A stretch of 64,000 nt of DNA from Bacteroidota bacterium (GTDB taxonomy: Bacteria; Bacteroidota; Bacteroidia; NS11-12g; UBA955). Under the pieces are notes generated by a model. It ran no database searches. It had not been told where the DNA came from and worked only from the letters and a program-made list of their open reading frames with translations. Both the position numbers and the translations under genes were made by a program. Location of the stretch: NCBI GenBank assembly GCA_030834125.1, contig JAURFW010000001.1, positions 96,200-160,199 on the forward strand. Reading direction: 5' to 3'. This document shows, in pieces, positions 19,301 through 27,167 of the stretch (position 1 is the first letter of the stretch; every line of letters begins with the position of its first letter).

Positions 19301-19881
19301 ACATCTTCTTGATCCAAACCTGTACCATCAATATTCTTTAGATGATGTCGCTGTAGCTCAACATAAAAATCATCACCAAATAATTCATGCCATTCAACAA
19401 ATAATTTTTCAGCTTCTTCTTTTCCCTTAAAAAGTATAGCTTGGGGAATTTCGGCACCAATACAACAACTTGTTGCTATTAAACCCTCTGAATATGTTTT
19501 GAGTAATTGTTTATCTATTCTGGGATATTTTGAATAAAGACCCTCCAAATAGCCCAATGAACATAACTTGGATAGATTTTCATACCCTTTTTGATTCTTA
19601 GCAAGCAATAATTGATGATAACGCTTATCCTTTTTACCTTGTCCGAATGTTTTCTGGAAGCGATCTTCAACCAAATAAAATTCACAGCCAATAATTGGTT
19701 TAATATTCTGTTTTGTCGCAGCTTGATAAAAATCAAAAGCTCCAAACATGTTGCCATGATCGGTAATAGCTACTGCAGGCATTTCATTTTCAGAGGCTTT
19801 TTTTACTAAATCCTTAATGCTAGCAGCTCCATCTAATAATGAGTATTGTGTATGAACATGTAAATGTGAAAATTTCGACAT
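16300..19881 (-). CDS. dnaE: DNA polymerase III subunit alpha
   Basis: The replicative polymerase catalytic subunit, 1193 aa, typical of DnaE1. The N-terminal PHP domain begins at SHLHVHTQYSLLDGA and retains several metal-binding His residues. The polymerase active site is visible as SMPDVDIDFDD (two catalytic Asp), with GPGRGSAAGSLVAY upstream. The tandem HhH region and OB-fold follow (~860-1190). A -7-like TAAATTCG (one mismatch to TAnnTTTG) at 19891-19898 lies 9 nt before the ATG. dnaE is the first gene of a three-gene overlapping operon. Confidence 0.97.
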   Translation of the reverse strand: MSKFSHLHVHTQYSLLDGAASIKDLVKKASENEMPAVAITDHGNMFGAFDFYQAATKQNIKPIIGCEFYLVEDRFQKTFGQGKKDKRYHQLLLAKNQKGYENLSKLCSLGYLEGLYSKYPRIDKQLLKTYSEGLIATSCCIGAEIPQAILFKGKEEAEKLFVEWHELFGDDFYVELQRHHLKNIDGTGLDQEDVNQTLIEFARKYDVRIIATNDSHYVDQEDANAHDILLCINTSEFQSTPKATNEESGKGFRFGFPNEEFYFKSQEEMKELFKDIPEAIDNTNHLIDKIETADLERDVVLPNYGLPEGFESQTEYLQHLAYEGCKKRYGGVIPTDVEERLKFELHTICSSGYEGYFLIVQDFTTAAREMGVWVGPGRGSAAGSLVAYCLGITNVDPVKYDLLFERFLNLERISMPDVDIDFDDVGRDKVIDYVAKKYGERRIAQIITYGTMAAKSAIRDVGRVKQFPLSQTDRLAKMVPGNLGFKTLFHANVQELEKDDSNNLKPEEIENIKELQKEYNSQTEAGEVLRDAEKLEGSIRNTGVHACGIIISPKDIDEVVPVSRSKDSPWMQVQYDVNQIEDAGLLKMDFLGLSTLTIMKDTIAMIEATANVKIDVDQIPLDDVKTYELFQRGETNGIFQFESPGMQKYMRDLKPTVFGDLIAMNALYRPGPMKYIPEFIDRKHGKKPVVYDLPEMEQYLKETYGITVYQEQVMLLSQKLAGFSKGRADVLRKAMGKKNKKLIDELKEEFMEGAAVNEFPKKTLEKIWSDWEEFAQYAFNKSHSTCYAVIAFQTAYLKAHYPSQFMAAVLKSNKGDIKKITFYMQECKRMGIEVLGPDLNESRSMFTVTPTSQIRFGLSAVKGVGENAVEEILKDRDENGPFSSIFELTSRVNSRAVNKRNLESLAKAGVFDFDTRYHRAQYVSPDNEGKIGVELAIRYGQKIQQDKQSGQMGLFGGGEESSITEEPKLPASQPLSLLEELHIEESLIGIFLSKHPLDDHKFLYELVKKGEVKEIEDALTNNEKYDFRVMAIITQSREVISQKGNPYGIVSVLDYSGATDLYIFGKQYINLKQYLSKDYIVIMAGSVEQGSDNRGKLNIRQIKMASEIEPLKVIKSLDVKMNITEINQGKFNIVGDVLEQFPGDFPVWLYVSDREDDIEVSMVSNHRVEASIEVKEMLQEMGVNFKYQIEDRI

Positions 19882-19890
19882 AACTTCATT

Positions 19891-19932
19891 CGAATTTACG
19901 CCTTACCTCTCCCAATTCACTATGCTGTGAAT
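19891..19932 (-). promoter_or_regulatory. Probable dnaE promoter region with an inverted repeat
   Basis: The minus strand carries TAAATTCG (19891-19898), one base from the -7 consensus, 9 nt before the dnaE ATG. Further upstream is the inverted repeat ATTCAC-N6-GTGAAT (19915-19932), where a -33-region regulator could bind. Whether it is functional is inference. Confidence 0.35.
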
Positions 19933-19946
19933 AAAAATGAAAAAAG

Positions 19947-20462
19947 TTATTTAATTATTTGATTTTCAATTTGATAAAAAATCGTATCCCCTTGAACTCC
20001 ATCTCTTGTAAAATTGACAACCCAAAAAGGATGTCCTATTCGATATTCTCCAACTTCTTGAACCATTCCATTATCATAAAAGGACTTATACAATCCTTCT
20101 TTATAGGATCTACCACTAACAGAGTCCGTTTTTACTTCAAATTTTGACATTCTTTGACCGTTTTGGTGATAAGCTTCCGTCCAAACCTCAAACGGACCTT
20201 CGAACTTAGTTCTAAAGATTAATGTTCCCCCTTGATTATATGCTATTGCATACTTTACAGTATCACCTAGATAATATTTCTTTTCATGAATTGAACCATC
20301 TTTTCTAAATGATGTATCTACAATTACTTGATTTAGATTGGCTAAACTATCTAACATATTTGTATTGAAAGTGAATGGCTCGTAAAGCATATTTTGTTTT
20401 TCACCGCATGATAATAAAATCGCTGCAACAACAAAATAATGTCTAATCGTTTTTATATTCAT
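19947..20462 (-). CDS. YwqK-like repeat lipoprotein
   Basis: A 171-aa predicted lipoprotein: lipobox in VVAAILLSCGEK (Cys ~20), then beta-hairpin repeats of the MORN-like/YwqK type (DGSIHEKKYYLGDTV, EAYHQNGQRMSKFEV, KSFYDNGMVQEVGEY). Such antitoxin-like repeats are widespread in Bacteroidota, and no function is established for them outside YwqK. I moved the start from 20516 to the ATG at 20462, which gives a clean lipoprotein signal peptide and follows a TATTTTTG element by 5 nt. It is divergent from recF. Confidence 0.8.
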   Translation of the reverse strand: MNIKTIRHYFVVAAILLSCGEKQNMLYEPFTFNTNMLDSLANLNQVIVDTSFRKDGSIHEKKYYLGDTVKYAIAYNQGGTLIFRTKFEGPFEVWTEAYHQNGQRMSKFEVKTDSVSGRSYKEGLYKSFYDNGMVQEVGEYRIGHPFWVVNFTRDGVQGDTIFYQIENQIIK

Positions 20463-20467
20463 TTTTA

Positions 20468-20475
20468 CAAAAATA
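20468..20475 (-). promoter_or_regulatory. TAnnTTTG -7 element, YwqK-like lipoprotein gene
   Basis: Minus-strand TATTTTTG, 5 nt before the lipoprotein ATG, implying almost no 5' leader. No -33 TTG at 17-23 nt. Confidence 0.45.
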
Positions 20476-20566
20476 ATGAAATGATTTCTTGTTTGTTGTT
20501 TTAATATAATCTTCACATTACGCTACATAATGATAGATTTACATATAACTCATTTAACTTCGCATC

Positions 20567-21673
20567 GTGGAGATATCGAATCTCAAATTATATAACTTCA
20601 AGAATCATCATCTAGTTGATCTAAAAATAGACTCCAAAGTAATCGCAATTACCGGTGAAAATGGCTCTGGAAAGACCAATATTTTAGATGCCGTATATTA
20701 TATAGCAAATACTAAGAGTTATTTTATACACCACGATTCATTGGTTATAACCGATGGACAAAAAGAGTGTTCAGTTCACGGAAAATTGATTATTGATAAT
20801 GAGGATACAGAGATAGGTATTTCTATGGGTGAAAGTAAAAAGAAAGTGATCAAAAAAAATGGAAAAACCTATTCTAAACTTGTTGATCATGTTGGATTGA
20901 TTCAAACGGTTTTCATTACACCTTACGACATAGAACTGGTATTTGACGGTTCAGAAATTAGGAGAAGATTTATTGATTATACGATTAGTCAATTAGATAA
21001 AAACTATCTGTATGACCTAGTTGAATATCGTAAGGTAATTGATCAAAGAAATGCATATTTAAAGTCGCTCGATGGAAATAAATTAGATGATTTTTTGATA
21101 GAAAGTCTTAATAACAAACTAATACCATTAAACGAAAGAATTTTTAAAGTCCGCGCTGAATTCATGCTGGAGTTCAATGATTTCTTTGATAAATATCACA
21201 AAGTATTGGGTGCAAAAGAAACAGGTAAAATCATATACGAATCACAACTTGAGGGTCAAGATTATTTTAACTTACTCAAGATAAATGAACAAAAAGATAT
21301 ACTTGCATGTAGAACTACTGCGGGCATTCACAAAGATGATTTAATCTTCAATATCGATGATAAGCAACTGCGAAAATTTGGTTCTCAAGGGCAGATTAAG
21401 ACTTTTGTAATTGCTCTTAAACTTTCGCAATTCTTTTATCTGAAGAAAAAAACTAATCGCATTCCATTGTTATTACTTGACGATATATTTGAAAAAATTG
21501 ACGAATCGAGAAGTATGAAGTTAATGGAACTTGTATGCAGTGATGGATTTGGTCAGATTTGGGTGAGCGACACTAGTTCAAATAGAGTAAAAAAACATTT
21601 TTCTCCATTCACAAAAAGTTGCAAATACATTTCATTACCCTATTCAGCTGAACAATCCAACCATCAAGTCTAA
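20567..21673 (+). CDS. recF: DNA replication and repair protein RecF
   Basis: A 368-aa SMC-like ATPase that loads RecA at gaps with RecO and RecR. Walker A is ITGENGSGKTNILDAVYY, the ABC signature region is RKFGSQGQIKTFVIALKL, and Walker B is IPLLLLDDIFEKID. The start codon is GTG; MEISNLKLYNFKNH aligns with family N-termini. A TAACTTCG (one mismatch to the -7 consensus) ends only 4 nt upstream. It is not in the usual dnaA-dnaN-recF setting. The last 30 nt overlap the convergent alanine dehydrogenase gene. Confidence 0.95.
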   Translation: MEISNLKLYNFKNHHLVDLKIDSKVIAITGENGSGKTNILDAVYYIANTKSYFIHHDSLVITDGQKECSVHGKLIIDNEDTEIGISMGESKKKVIKKNGKTYSKLVDHVGLIQTVFITPYDIELVFDGSEIRRRFIDYTISQLDKNYLYDLVEYRKVIDQRNAYLKSLDGNKLDDFLIESLNNKLIPLNERIFKVRAEFMLEFNDFFDKYHKVLGAKETGKIIYESQLEGQDYFNLLKINEQKDILACRTTAGIHKDDLIFNIDDKQLRKFGSQGQIKTFVIALKLSQFFYLKKKTNRIPLLLLDDIFEKIDESRSMKLMELVCSDGFGQIWVSDTSSNRVKKHFSPFTKSCKYISLPYSAEQSNHQV

Positions 21674-22852
21674 GTCTTTATATGGAATAGAATATTTCTC
21701 TGCCAGATTTTTATTTGTTAGATGGCCTCTGTAAGCATAAGTACCATTTCTAATTCCCCCATTTCGTTTCAAGTGTGCAACAAATCCCCCTATTTCATTC
21801 ATCTCTTGTAAAAATGGAGTAAAAATATTTGACAAAGCATAGCTTGCAGTCCTGCTTACCCTAGAAGGAATATTTGGAACACAATAATGAATCACATCAT
21901 GCTTCTTGAAGATTGGCTTTTCATGCGTAGTAACCTCTGATGTTTCAAAATTTCCACCACGATCAATAGCAACATCAATAACCACAGAATTGGGTTTCAT
22001 TTTAAGCACCATTTCCTCACTTACTAATACAGGACTTCTATGACTTGATCCAGAAAATGCGCCAATTACAACATCAGCTCGTTCAATAGCTCTCGACAAT
22101 GCGGTTGGTTGGATTGTTGAGGTATATAAATGCATTCCAAATGATTTTTGAATTCTCCTTAAACGATAAACATTGTCATCAAAAATCTTAACATTTGCAC
22201 CTAAACCTATTGCCGATTTTGTTGCATATTCACCAACTGCCCCAGCACCAATAATAACTATTTCAGTTGGTGGAACTCCTGCAAACCCACCGAGTAACTC
22301 CCCTTTACCTAAATGGGTATTATTTAAATATTCAGCTGCTATTAAAATACTTGCTGTACCAGCAATTTCACTCATTGAACGAATTATAGGCAATGCTCCG
22401 GAATCATCCTTAATAAACTCATAAGCCATTGCATTTATTTTTTTATTTAAAATCAATTGGAGTAAAGTTCCATCTAATTGATTTAATTGCAATGCAGATA
22501 TTAATAGCTGCCCAGAGTTCATAAACCCTACCTCTTCGATTGTTGGTGGATCAACCTTTAATACAACATCTTGACTAAAAATCCTCTTTACATCATTGGT
22601 AATTTCAGCTCCTGCCTCACTGTAATTATGATCCGTAAAATTCGCATTTAATCCAGCTCCTGTTTGCAATAAAACGCTACTTCCCTGAGCAGTTAAATAG
22701 GCAACAGCTGCAGGAGTAATTGGAACTCTATTTTCTTGGAAAGTAATTTCTTTTGGAATACCTATTTTCAGGGTAGGTCCACGAAATTCAGTTTTTAATT
22801 TCTGAGTTTGTGTTTGAGTTTCAAAAGATGTTATGTTTGGCTCGATTATCAT
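21644..22852 (-). CDS. ald: Alanine dehydrogenase
   Basis: A 402-aa NAD-dependent enzyme interconverting L-alanine and pyruvate plus ammonia. It shows the family N-terminal GIPKEITFQENRVPITP, a Rossmann GAGAVGEYATKSAIGLGA and the catalytic-region NSVVIDVAIDRGGNFE. A ~30-residue N-terminal extension rich in T/Q precedes the conserved core, as in other Bacteroidota homologues. The track starts at a TTG (22858); I prefer the ATG two codons later. A TATATTTG element at 22927-22934 lies within a cluster of TATCC half-sites (see findings). The 3' end overlaps recF by 30 nt. Confidence 0.9.
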   Translation of the reverse strand: MIIEPNITSFETQTQTQKLKTEFRGPTLKIGIPKEITFQENRVPITPAAVAYLTAQGSSVLLQTGAGLNANFTDHNYSEAGAEITNDVKRIFSQDVVLKVDPPTIEEVGFMNSGQLLISALQLNQLDGTLLQLILNKKINAMAYEFIKDDSGALPIIRSMSEIAGTASILIAAEYLNNTHLGKGELLGGFAGVPPTEIVIIGAGAVGEYATKSAIGLGANVKIFDDNVYRLRRIQKSFGMHLYTSTIQPTALSRAIERADVVIGAFSGSSHRSPVLVSEEMVLKMKPNSVVIDVAIDRGGNFETSEVTTHEKPIFKKHDVIHYCVPNIPSRVSRTASYALSNIFTPFLQEMNEIGGFVAHLKRNGGIRNGTYAYRGHLTNKNLAEKYSIPYKDLDLMVGLFS

Positions 22853-22920
22853 TGGCAAATCACCTTTTATGTATAATATAGACGTCAGAATGCAATAAAC
22901 AAGGGTTTATTTACGTTCAT

Positions 22921-22945
22921 TATCCACAAATATAGGATATTATCC
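22921..22945 (-). promoter_or_regulatory. Alanine dehydrogenase promoter with TATCC half-site cluster
   Basis: The -7 element TATATTTG (minus strand, 22927-22934) is flanked by TATCC (22921-22925) and GGATA (22935-22939), with a second TATCC at 22941-22945. This reads as TATCC-N9-GGATA-N1-TATCC on the plus strand, an operator-like arrangement over the promoter. Confidence 0.45.
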
Positions 22946-23012
22946 GTTGTGATTATTCCATTATTCTAGCGAAAATTGGTGATATTCGAAATCTTTAAAT
23001 AAAGACGAAATT

Positions 23013-24242
23013 TTGAAAACAAAACAGATTGTAATATTAGGTTTAAGTTATCTTTTCTTGGCTTCTAATGCTTCCAAGTTGGTTGCCCAAAAGTTAGTAA
23101 AGCCTAAATCTATAAAAAATAACATACAAAGGATTGACAGCTTAACGAAGCAATATTATACTCAAATTCCAAGTCATACAAAACCAAAATCTTCAATCAT
23201 TAGCAATTACAGTGAGTATTCTACCGATCATTTCAATGAAAATATGAAAAAATTGGGAAGCTCTATTCCATTTGAAGTTAACAATAGCGTAGAACGCTAC
23301 ATAAAGTATTACCTTTCCCTAAAACCTGAATTCTACGATATTCTTCATGAAAGGATGCAAACATACTTTCCTGTTTTTGAAGAAATACTCGATGGTCAAA
23401 ATCTTCCAATCGAGCTAAAATATGTTTCAATAATTGAATCCAATTTAAACCCTAATGCCGTTTCATGGTGCGGAGCAACAGGACTATGGCAATTTATGCC
23501 ATATACTGGAAAAAACATGGGCATGCTAATAAATTACTCACTAGATGAAAGAAAAAGTATATTGAAAAGCACTCAAACAGCATGCACCTATTTTCAAAAT
23601 TCGCAAGGATTATTCAACGATTGGCTTATGAGTATTGCTTCTTACAACTGTGGCGCTGGAAATATACAAAAAGCAATTAGGCGATCGGGCCTTGAAAATC
23701 CAAATTTTTGGGAGATTGTTCGATATCTACCTAAGGAAACCCAAAACTACATTCCAAAGTTTATTGCAGTTACTTACATATTGAATTTTACAGTTCATGC
23801 AGAAAGATTAAATCACAACCAAAAGTCTGAATTTTTAGTATCTACAAACGTTGATACCGCTCTTCATTTTGAAAGGGTTTGTAAGTATTTACAACCCAGT
23901 TCAGAAAAAGAACTCACTCAGTTAAACTGTGAATTATTAAAGCCTAACACTGCAAATGCCACAAACAATTGCATAATCTTACCTTACGATAATTCTATGC
24001 AGTTTTTCAGAGTTCAAGATACTTTAATTGCACATTACGGACTTTCAAAAAATGAAATAGTTCAATATTCTAGTTATAATTCAAATAGGTCTTCTGGTAG
24101 ATCACAATATCACCGAATTCAATCTGGAGAAACATTAAGTGGAATTGCTCGCAAATACCGAACTAGTGTTAAGAAAATAATGCGACTTAATGGTATGCGA
24201 AGTACATTTATCCGCACAGGTAAGAATTTACGAGTAAGGTAA
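23013..24242 (+). CDS. Membrane-bound/secreted lytic transglycosylase with C-terminal LysM
   Basis: A 409-aa MltD-like enzyme that cleaves peptidoglycan to anhydromuropeptides. A signal peptide lies at ~1-25, the SLT domain (~110-260) has the catalytic Glu in IIESNLNPNAVSWCGATGLW and the motif ASYNCGAGNIQ, and a LysM repeat closes the protein (HRIQSGETLSGIARKYR). The start is TTG; no ATG gives a complete signal peptide. It is separated by 6 nt from purN, so the purN-PLP-DUF2400 string probably continues from this transcript. Confidence 0.93.
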   Translation: MKTKQIVILGLSYLFLASNASKLVAQKLVKPKSIKNNIQRIDSLTKQYYTQIPSHTKPKSSIISNYSEYSTDHFNENMKKLGSSIPFEVNNSVERYIKYYLSLKPEFYDILHERMQTYFPVFEEILDGQNLPIELKYVSIIESNLNPNAVSWCGATGLWQFMPYTGKNMGMLINYSLDERKSILKSTQTACTYFQNSQGLFNDWLMSIASYNCGAGNIQKAIRRSGLENPNFWEIVRYLPKETQNYIPKFIAVTYILNFTVHAERLNHNQKSEFLVSTNVDTALHFERVCKYLQPSSEKELTQLNCELLKPNTANATNNCIILPYDNSMQFFRVQDTLIAHYGLSKNEIVQYSSYNSNRSSGRSQYHRIQSGETLSGIARKYRTSVKKIMRLNGMRSTFIRTGKNLRVR

Positions 24243-24248
24243 GCTCGA

Positions 24249-24809
24249 ATGAAAAAAATAGTAATTTTTGCTTCTGGCTCTGGCTCAAATGCTGAAAATA
24301 TATTTAACAAAACAAAAGATAAAATTGAAATCACTGGGATATTTACAAATAATCCAAATGCCGGAGTAATTGATCGTGCAAATCGTTTGAAGATTCCCGT
24401 GTTTATCTTTCAAAAGAATGAATTGACTGATATCAACAGTATTCTTTACAGTACTTTGTCTACAATCGGGTATGATTTAATTGTTCTTGCGGGCTTTTTA
24501 TTGAAAATCCCGGATGAATTAATACAGTTTTCCAATAATCGAATCATCAATATTCATCCAAGTCTTCTACCTAAATATGGGGGAAAGGGAATGTATGGAG
24601 ATAATGTGCACAATGCCGTAATTCATAATAAAGAATCTGAATCAGGGATAACCATTCATTGGGTAAACAATGAATATGACAAGGGTGCAATTATTAATCA
24701 ATACAAAATAATCGTAACTCCTGAAGATAGTGTAGAGACTTTATCAATTAGAATACATAAACTCGAGTATGAGTATTTTCCAAAAACCATTATACATTTG
24801 CTAACATAA
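24249..24809 (+). CDS. purN: Phosphoribosylglycinamide formyltransferase (folate-dependent)
   Basis: The GAR transformylase of purine synthesis, 186 aa, the standard PurN length. N-terminal FASGSGSNAENIF binds the phosphate; the active-site segment is RIINIHPSLLPKYGG (Asn/His) with the essential Asp in NNEYDKGAII. It sits 6 nt after the transglycosylase gene and 2 nt before the PLP-enzyme gene, an operon of mixed functions. Confidence 0.95.
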   Translation: MKKIVIFASGSGSNAENIFNKTKDKIEITGIFTNNPNAGVIDRANRLKIPVFIFQKNELTDINSILYSTLSTIGYDLIVLAGFLLKIPDELIQFSNNRIINIHPSLLPKYGGKGMYGDNVHNAVIHNKESESGITIHWVNNEYDKGAIINQYKIIVTPEDSVETLSIRIHKLEYEYFPKTIIHLLT

Positions 24810-24811
24810 TT

Positions 24812-25969
24812 ATGAAATCCAATCATATTGAAACCAAAGTATTGCATGCTGGAATTGAACCAGATCCGAGTACTGGAGCCATTATGACTCCAATTTTTCA
24901 AACTTCAACTTATGTTCAAGAAGCACCAGGAAAACACAAAGGATATGAATATGCTCGCACTCAAAACCCAACGAGAGATGTGTTGCAGAAAAATCTAGCT
25001 GAGTTAGAGGGTATGAAATATGGATTATGTTTTAGTACAGGCATGGGTGCAGTTGACACCTGTATTAAACTACTTAATCCAGGAGACGAAGTAGTTGCTA
25101 CGAATGATTTATATGGAGGAAGCTACAGGATCTTCACTACTGTATTCGCGAGAATGGGAATTAAATTCACTTTCGTTGATATGAGTGATTTAGCAGCTGT
25201 ACAGTCTGCAATTAACAGCAATACTAAAATTGTTTGGGTTGAAACACCAACAAATCCATTGTTAAGAATTATCGATATAGAAGCCATCAGTAGTTTGGCA
25301 CACAAGGTAAATGCAATGTGTGTTGTAGATAATACTTTTGCTTCACCCTACTTACAAAATCCGGTAAACCAAGGTGCAGACATTGTTATGCATTCTGCAA
25401 CAAAATATATCAATGGACATTCAGACGTGGTAATGGGAGTATTATGCACGAGTAGCGATGAGATTCATGAAAAACTAGCCTTCTTACAAAATACATGTGG
25501 AGCCACTCCCGGCCCTCAAGATTGTTTCTTAGTATTAAGAGGAATTAAAACATTACATGTACGGATGCAGCGCCATTGCGAGAATGGCCGAGAAGTAGCT
25601 AATTATTTAAAAAATCATTCTGCGGTGGAAGATGTTTATTGGCCTGGTTTTGAATCACATCCAAATCATGCGGTCGCAAAGAAGCAAATGCTCGATTTTG
25701 GAGGAATGATTTCATTTACTCTAAAAAATGATTCTTTGGATGATGCTATGAAATTTTTAAGTTCTACTAAGTTGTTTTCTCTTGCAGAATCTCTTGGTGG
25801 TGTAGAAAGTCTAATTGGACATCCTGCATCGATGACTCATGGAGCTATTCCAAGAGAAGAAAGAATAAAAAATGGTCTTAAAGATAGTCTAATCAGATTA
25901 AGTGTTGGTATTGAACATATTGATGATTTGCTTGCTGATCTGGAAGAAGCATTCATTTCAATTGGATGA
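24812..25969 (+). CDS. Cystathionine gamma-synthase / gamma-lyase family PLP enzyme
   Basis: A 385-aa Cys/Met metabolism PLP-dependent enzyme. The PLP Lys is in MHSATKYINGHSDVVMG; the cofactor-binding Tyr/Arg pair is in YEYARTQNPTRD, and STKLFSLAESLGGVESLI is the family C-terminal signature. Sequence alone does not separate gamma-synthase (methionine synthesis) from gamma-lyase (transsulfuration to cysteine). The stop overlaps the DUF2400 start by 4 nt. Confidence 0.92.
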   Translation: MKSNHIETKVLHAGIEPDPSTGAIMTPIFQTSTYVQEAPGKHKGYEYARTQNPTRDVLQKNLAELEGMKYGLCFSTGMGAVDTCIKLLNPGDEVVATNDLYGGSYRIFTTVFARMGIKFTFVDMSDLAAVQSAINSNTKIVWVETPTNPLLRIIDIEAISSLAHKVNAMCVVDNTFASPYLQNPVNQGADIVMHSATKYINGHSDVVMGVLCTSSDEIHEKLAFLQNTCGATPGPQDCFLVLRGIKTLHVRMQRHCENGREVANYLKNHSAVEDVYWPGFESHPNHAVAKKQMLDFGGMISFTLKNDSLDDAMKFLSSTKLFSLAESLGGVESLIGHPASMTHGAIPREERIKNGLKDSLIRLSVGIEHIDDLLADLEEAFISIG

Positions 25970-26745
25970 TTTCAAAAGAGTTAGAAGATACCCTTTGGGG
26001 CGCAATTGAGATCTTTAAAAAACCATCGTTCATTAACGATGATCCTATTCAAATTCCTCATTCTTTCACCAATCCAAGAGATATTGAATTATCGGGATTT
26101 TTTACTGCCATTATTTCTTGGGGACAAAGAAAGACAATAATTAAAAGCGCTAAACAAATGATGGAATTCATGGATTATTCACCCTATGATTTTATAATAA
26201 ATAGCTCAATACATGAGAAACGATATCTTTCTAATTTTAAGCATAGAACTTTCAATGGGGAAGATTTTATTTTCTTGATTAACAGGCTTCAAAACTTGCT
26301 TGTGGAATATGGAACTTTAGAAAATATTTTCTTTTTGAAAATATCAAAATCAACCAACAAATTATCGATTGAACAAGCGCTAGTTAATTTTCGGAAATTG
26401 ATTTTTTCTGAGGGTGAAACAAGAACAAAAAAGCACATTGCTAGTCCACTTAAAAACAGTGCTTGTAAACGTTTAAATATGTTTTTAAGATGGATGATTC
26501 GAAATGACCAAGTAGATTTTGGTATATGGAATGCAATTCCAACATCAGAGTTATTAATGCCTTTAGATATTCATGTTATTAATTCCACAAAACGATTAGA
26601 AATACTCCCAAATTTAAAGTCTAACTGGATGGGTTGCCAGGCATTAACCCAAGTATTTAAAGAAATTCATCCAGAGGACCCAGTTATTTTTGATTTTGCT
26701 CTTTTTGGACTAGGTGTTGAAAAGCAAGGATATAATGGTTTATAA
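25966..26745 (+). CDS. DUF2400 / TIGR02757 family protein
   Basis: A 259-aa cytoplasmic protein of the TIGR02757 (DUF2400) family, whose function is not established. Recognisable segments are FFTAIISWGQRKTIIKSAK, RLNMFLRWMIRNDQVDFGIW and the C-terminal PVIFDFALFGLGV. The helical pattern recalls HhH DNA glycosylases, but I see no catalytic Lys/Asp that would justify calling it one. It overlaps the upstream PLP gene by 4 nt (ATGA). Confidence 0.85.
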   Translation: MISKELEDTLWGAIEIFKKPSFINDDPIQIPHSFTNPRDIELSGFFTAIISWGQRKTIIKSAKQMMEFMDYSPYDFIINSSIHEKRYLSNFKHRTFNGEDFIFLINRLQNLLVEYGTLENIFFLKISKSTNKLSIEQALVNFRKLIFSEGETRTKKHIASPLKNSACKRLNMFLRWMIRNDQVDFGIWNAIPTSELLMPLDIHVINSTKRLEILPNLKSNWMGCQALTQVFKEIHPEDPVIFDFALFGLGVEKQGYNGL

Positions 26746-26783
26746 AATTATTAAGAAGGAATGAGCATTTTACTTATTTAATT

Positions 26784-26791
26784 TAAATTTG
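26784..26791 (+). promoter_or_regulatory. TAnnTTTG -7 element for trxA
   Basis: TAAATTTG ending 8 nt before the trxA ATG; no clear -33 TTG. Implies a leader of only a few nucleotides. Confidence 0.5.
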
Positions 26792-26799
26792 TAATAATT

Positions 26800-27117
26800 A
26801 TGGCAGTAGAATTTTCAAGTAGTAGTTTTCAAAACGAGGTTTTGAGTTCAGACCAGCCAGTTTTGGTTGACTTTTGGGCAGAATGGTGCGGTCCATGTAA
26901 AATGATTGGACCAATCGTAGAAGAACTTCATAATGAATATCAAGGTAAAGCAGTTATTGGCAAATTGAATGTAGATGAACATCCTGATATTGCAATGAAT
27001 TATGGAGTAAGAAATATCCCAACGCTTTTAATATTTAAAGGTGGTGAAGTAGTTGATAAAATTGTAGGAGCAGTGCCTAAAAACACAATTGCTTCTAAAA
27101 TTGACAATCAACTTTAA
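26800..27117 (+). CDS. trxA: Thioredoxin
   Basis: A 105-aa classical thioredoxin with the redox motif WAEWCGPCKMIGP, the cis-Pro in RNIPTLLIF and the conserved buried Asp in VLVDFWAEW. It reduces protein disulfides in the cytoplasm. It has its own -7 element and is followed by an intrinsic terminator, so it is largely an independent unit. Confidence 0.97.
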   Translation: MAVEFSSSSFQNEVLSSDQPVLVDFWAEWCGPCKMIGPIVEELHNEYQGKAVIGKLNVDEHPDIAMNYGVRNIPTLLIFKGGEVVDKIVGAVPKNTIASKIDNQL

Positions 27118-27134
27118 AAAATAAGAACCATCAG

Positions 27135-27163
27135 AAAGCCGTTCTAAAGAGCGGCTTTTTTTT
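27135..27163 (+). terminator. Intrinsic terminator of trxA
   Basis: AAAGCCGTTCT / AGAGCGGCTTT stem (one T-G wobble) with a very small loop and an 8-nt T tract. It ends only 4 nt before the ATG of the DUF58 gene. Confidence 0.85.
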
Positions 27164-27167
27164 GCTC

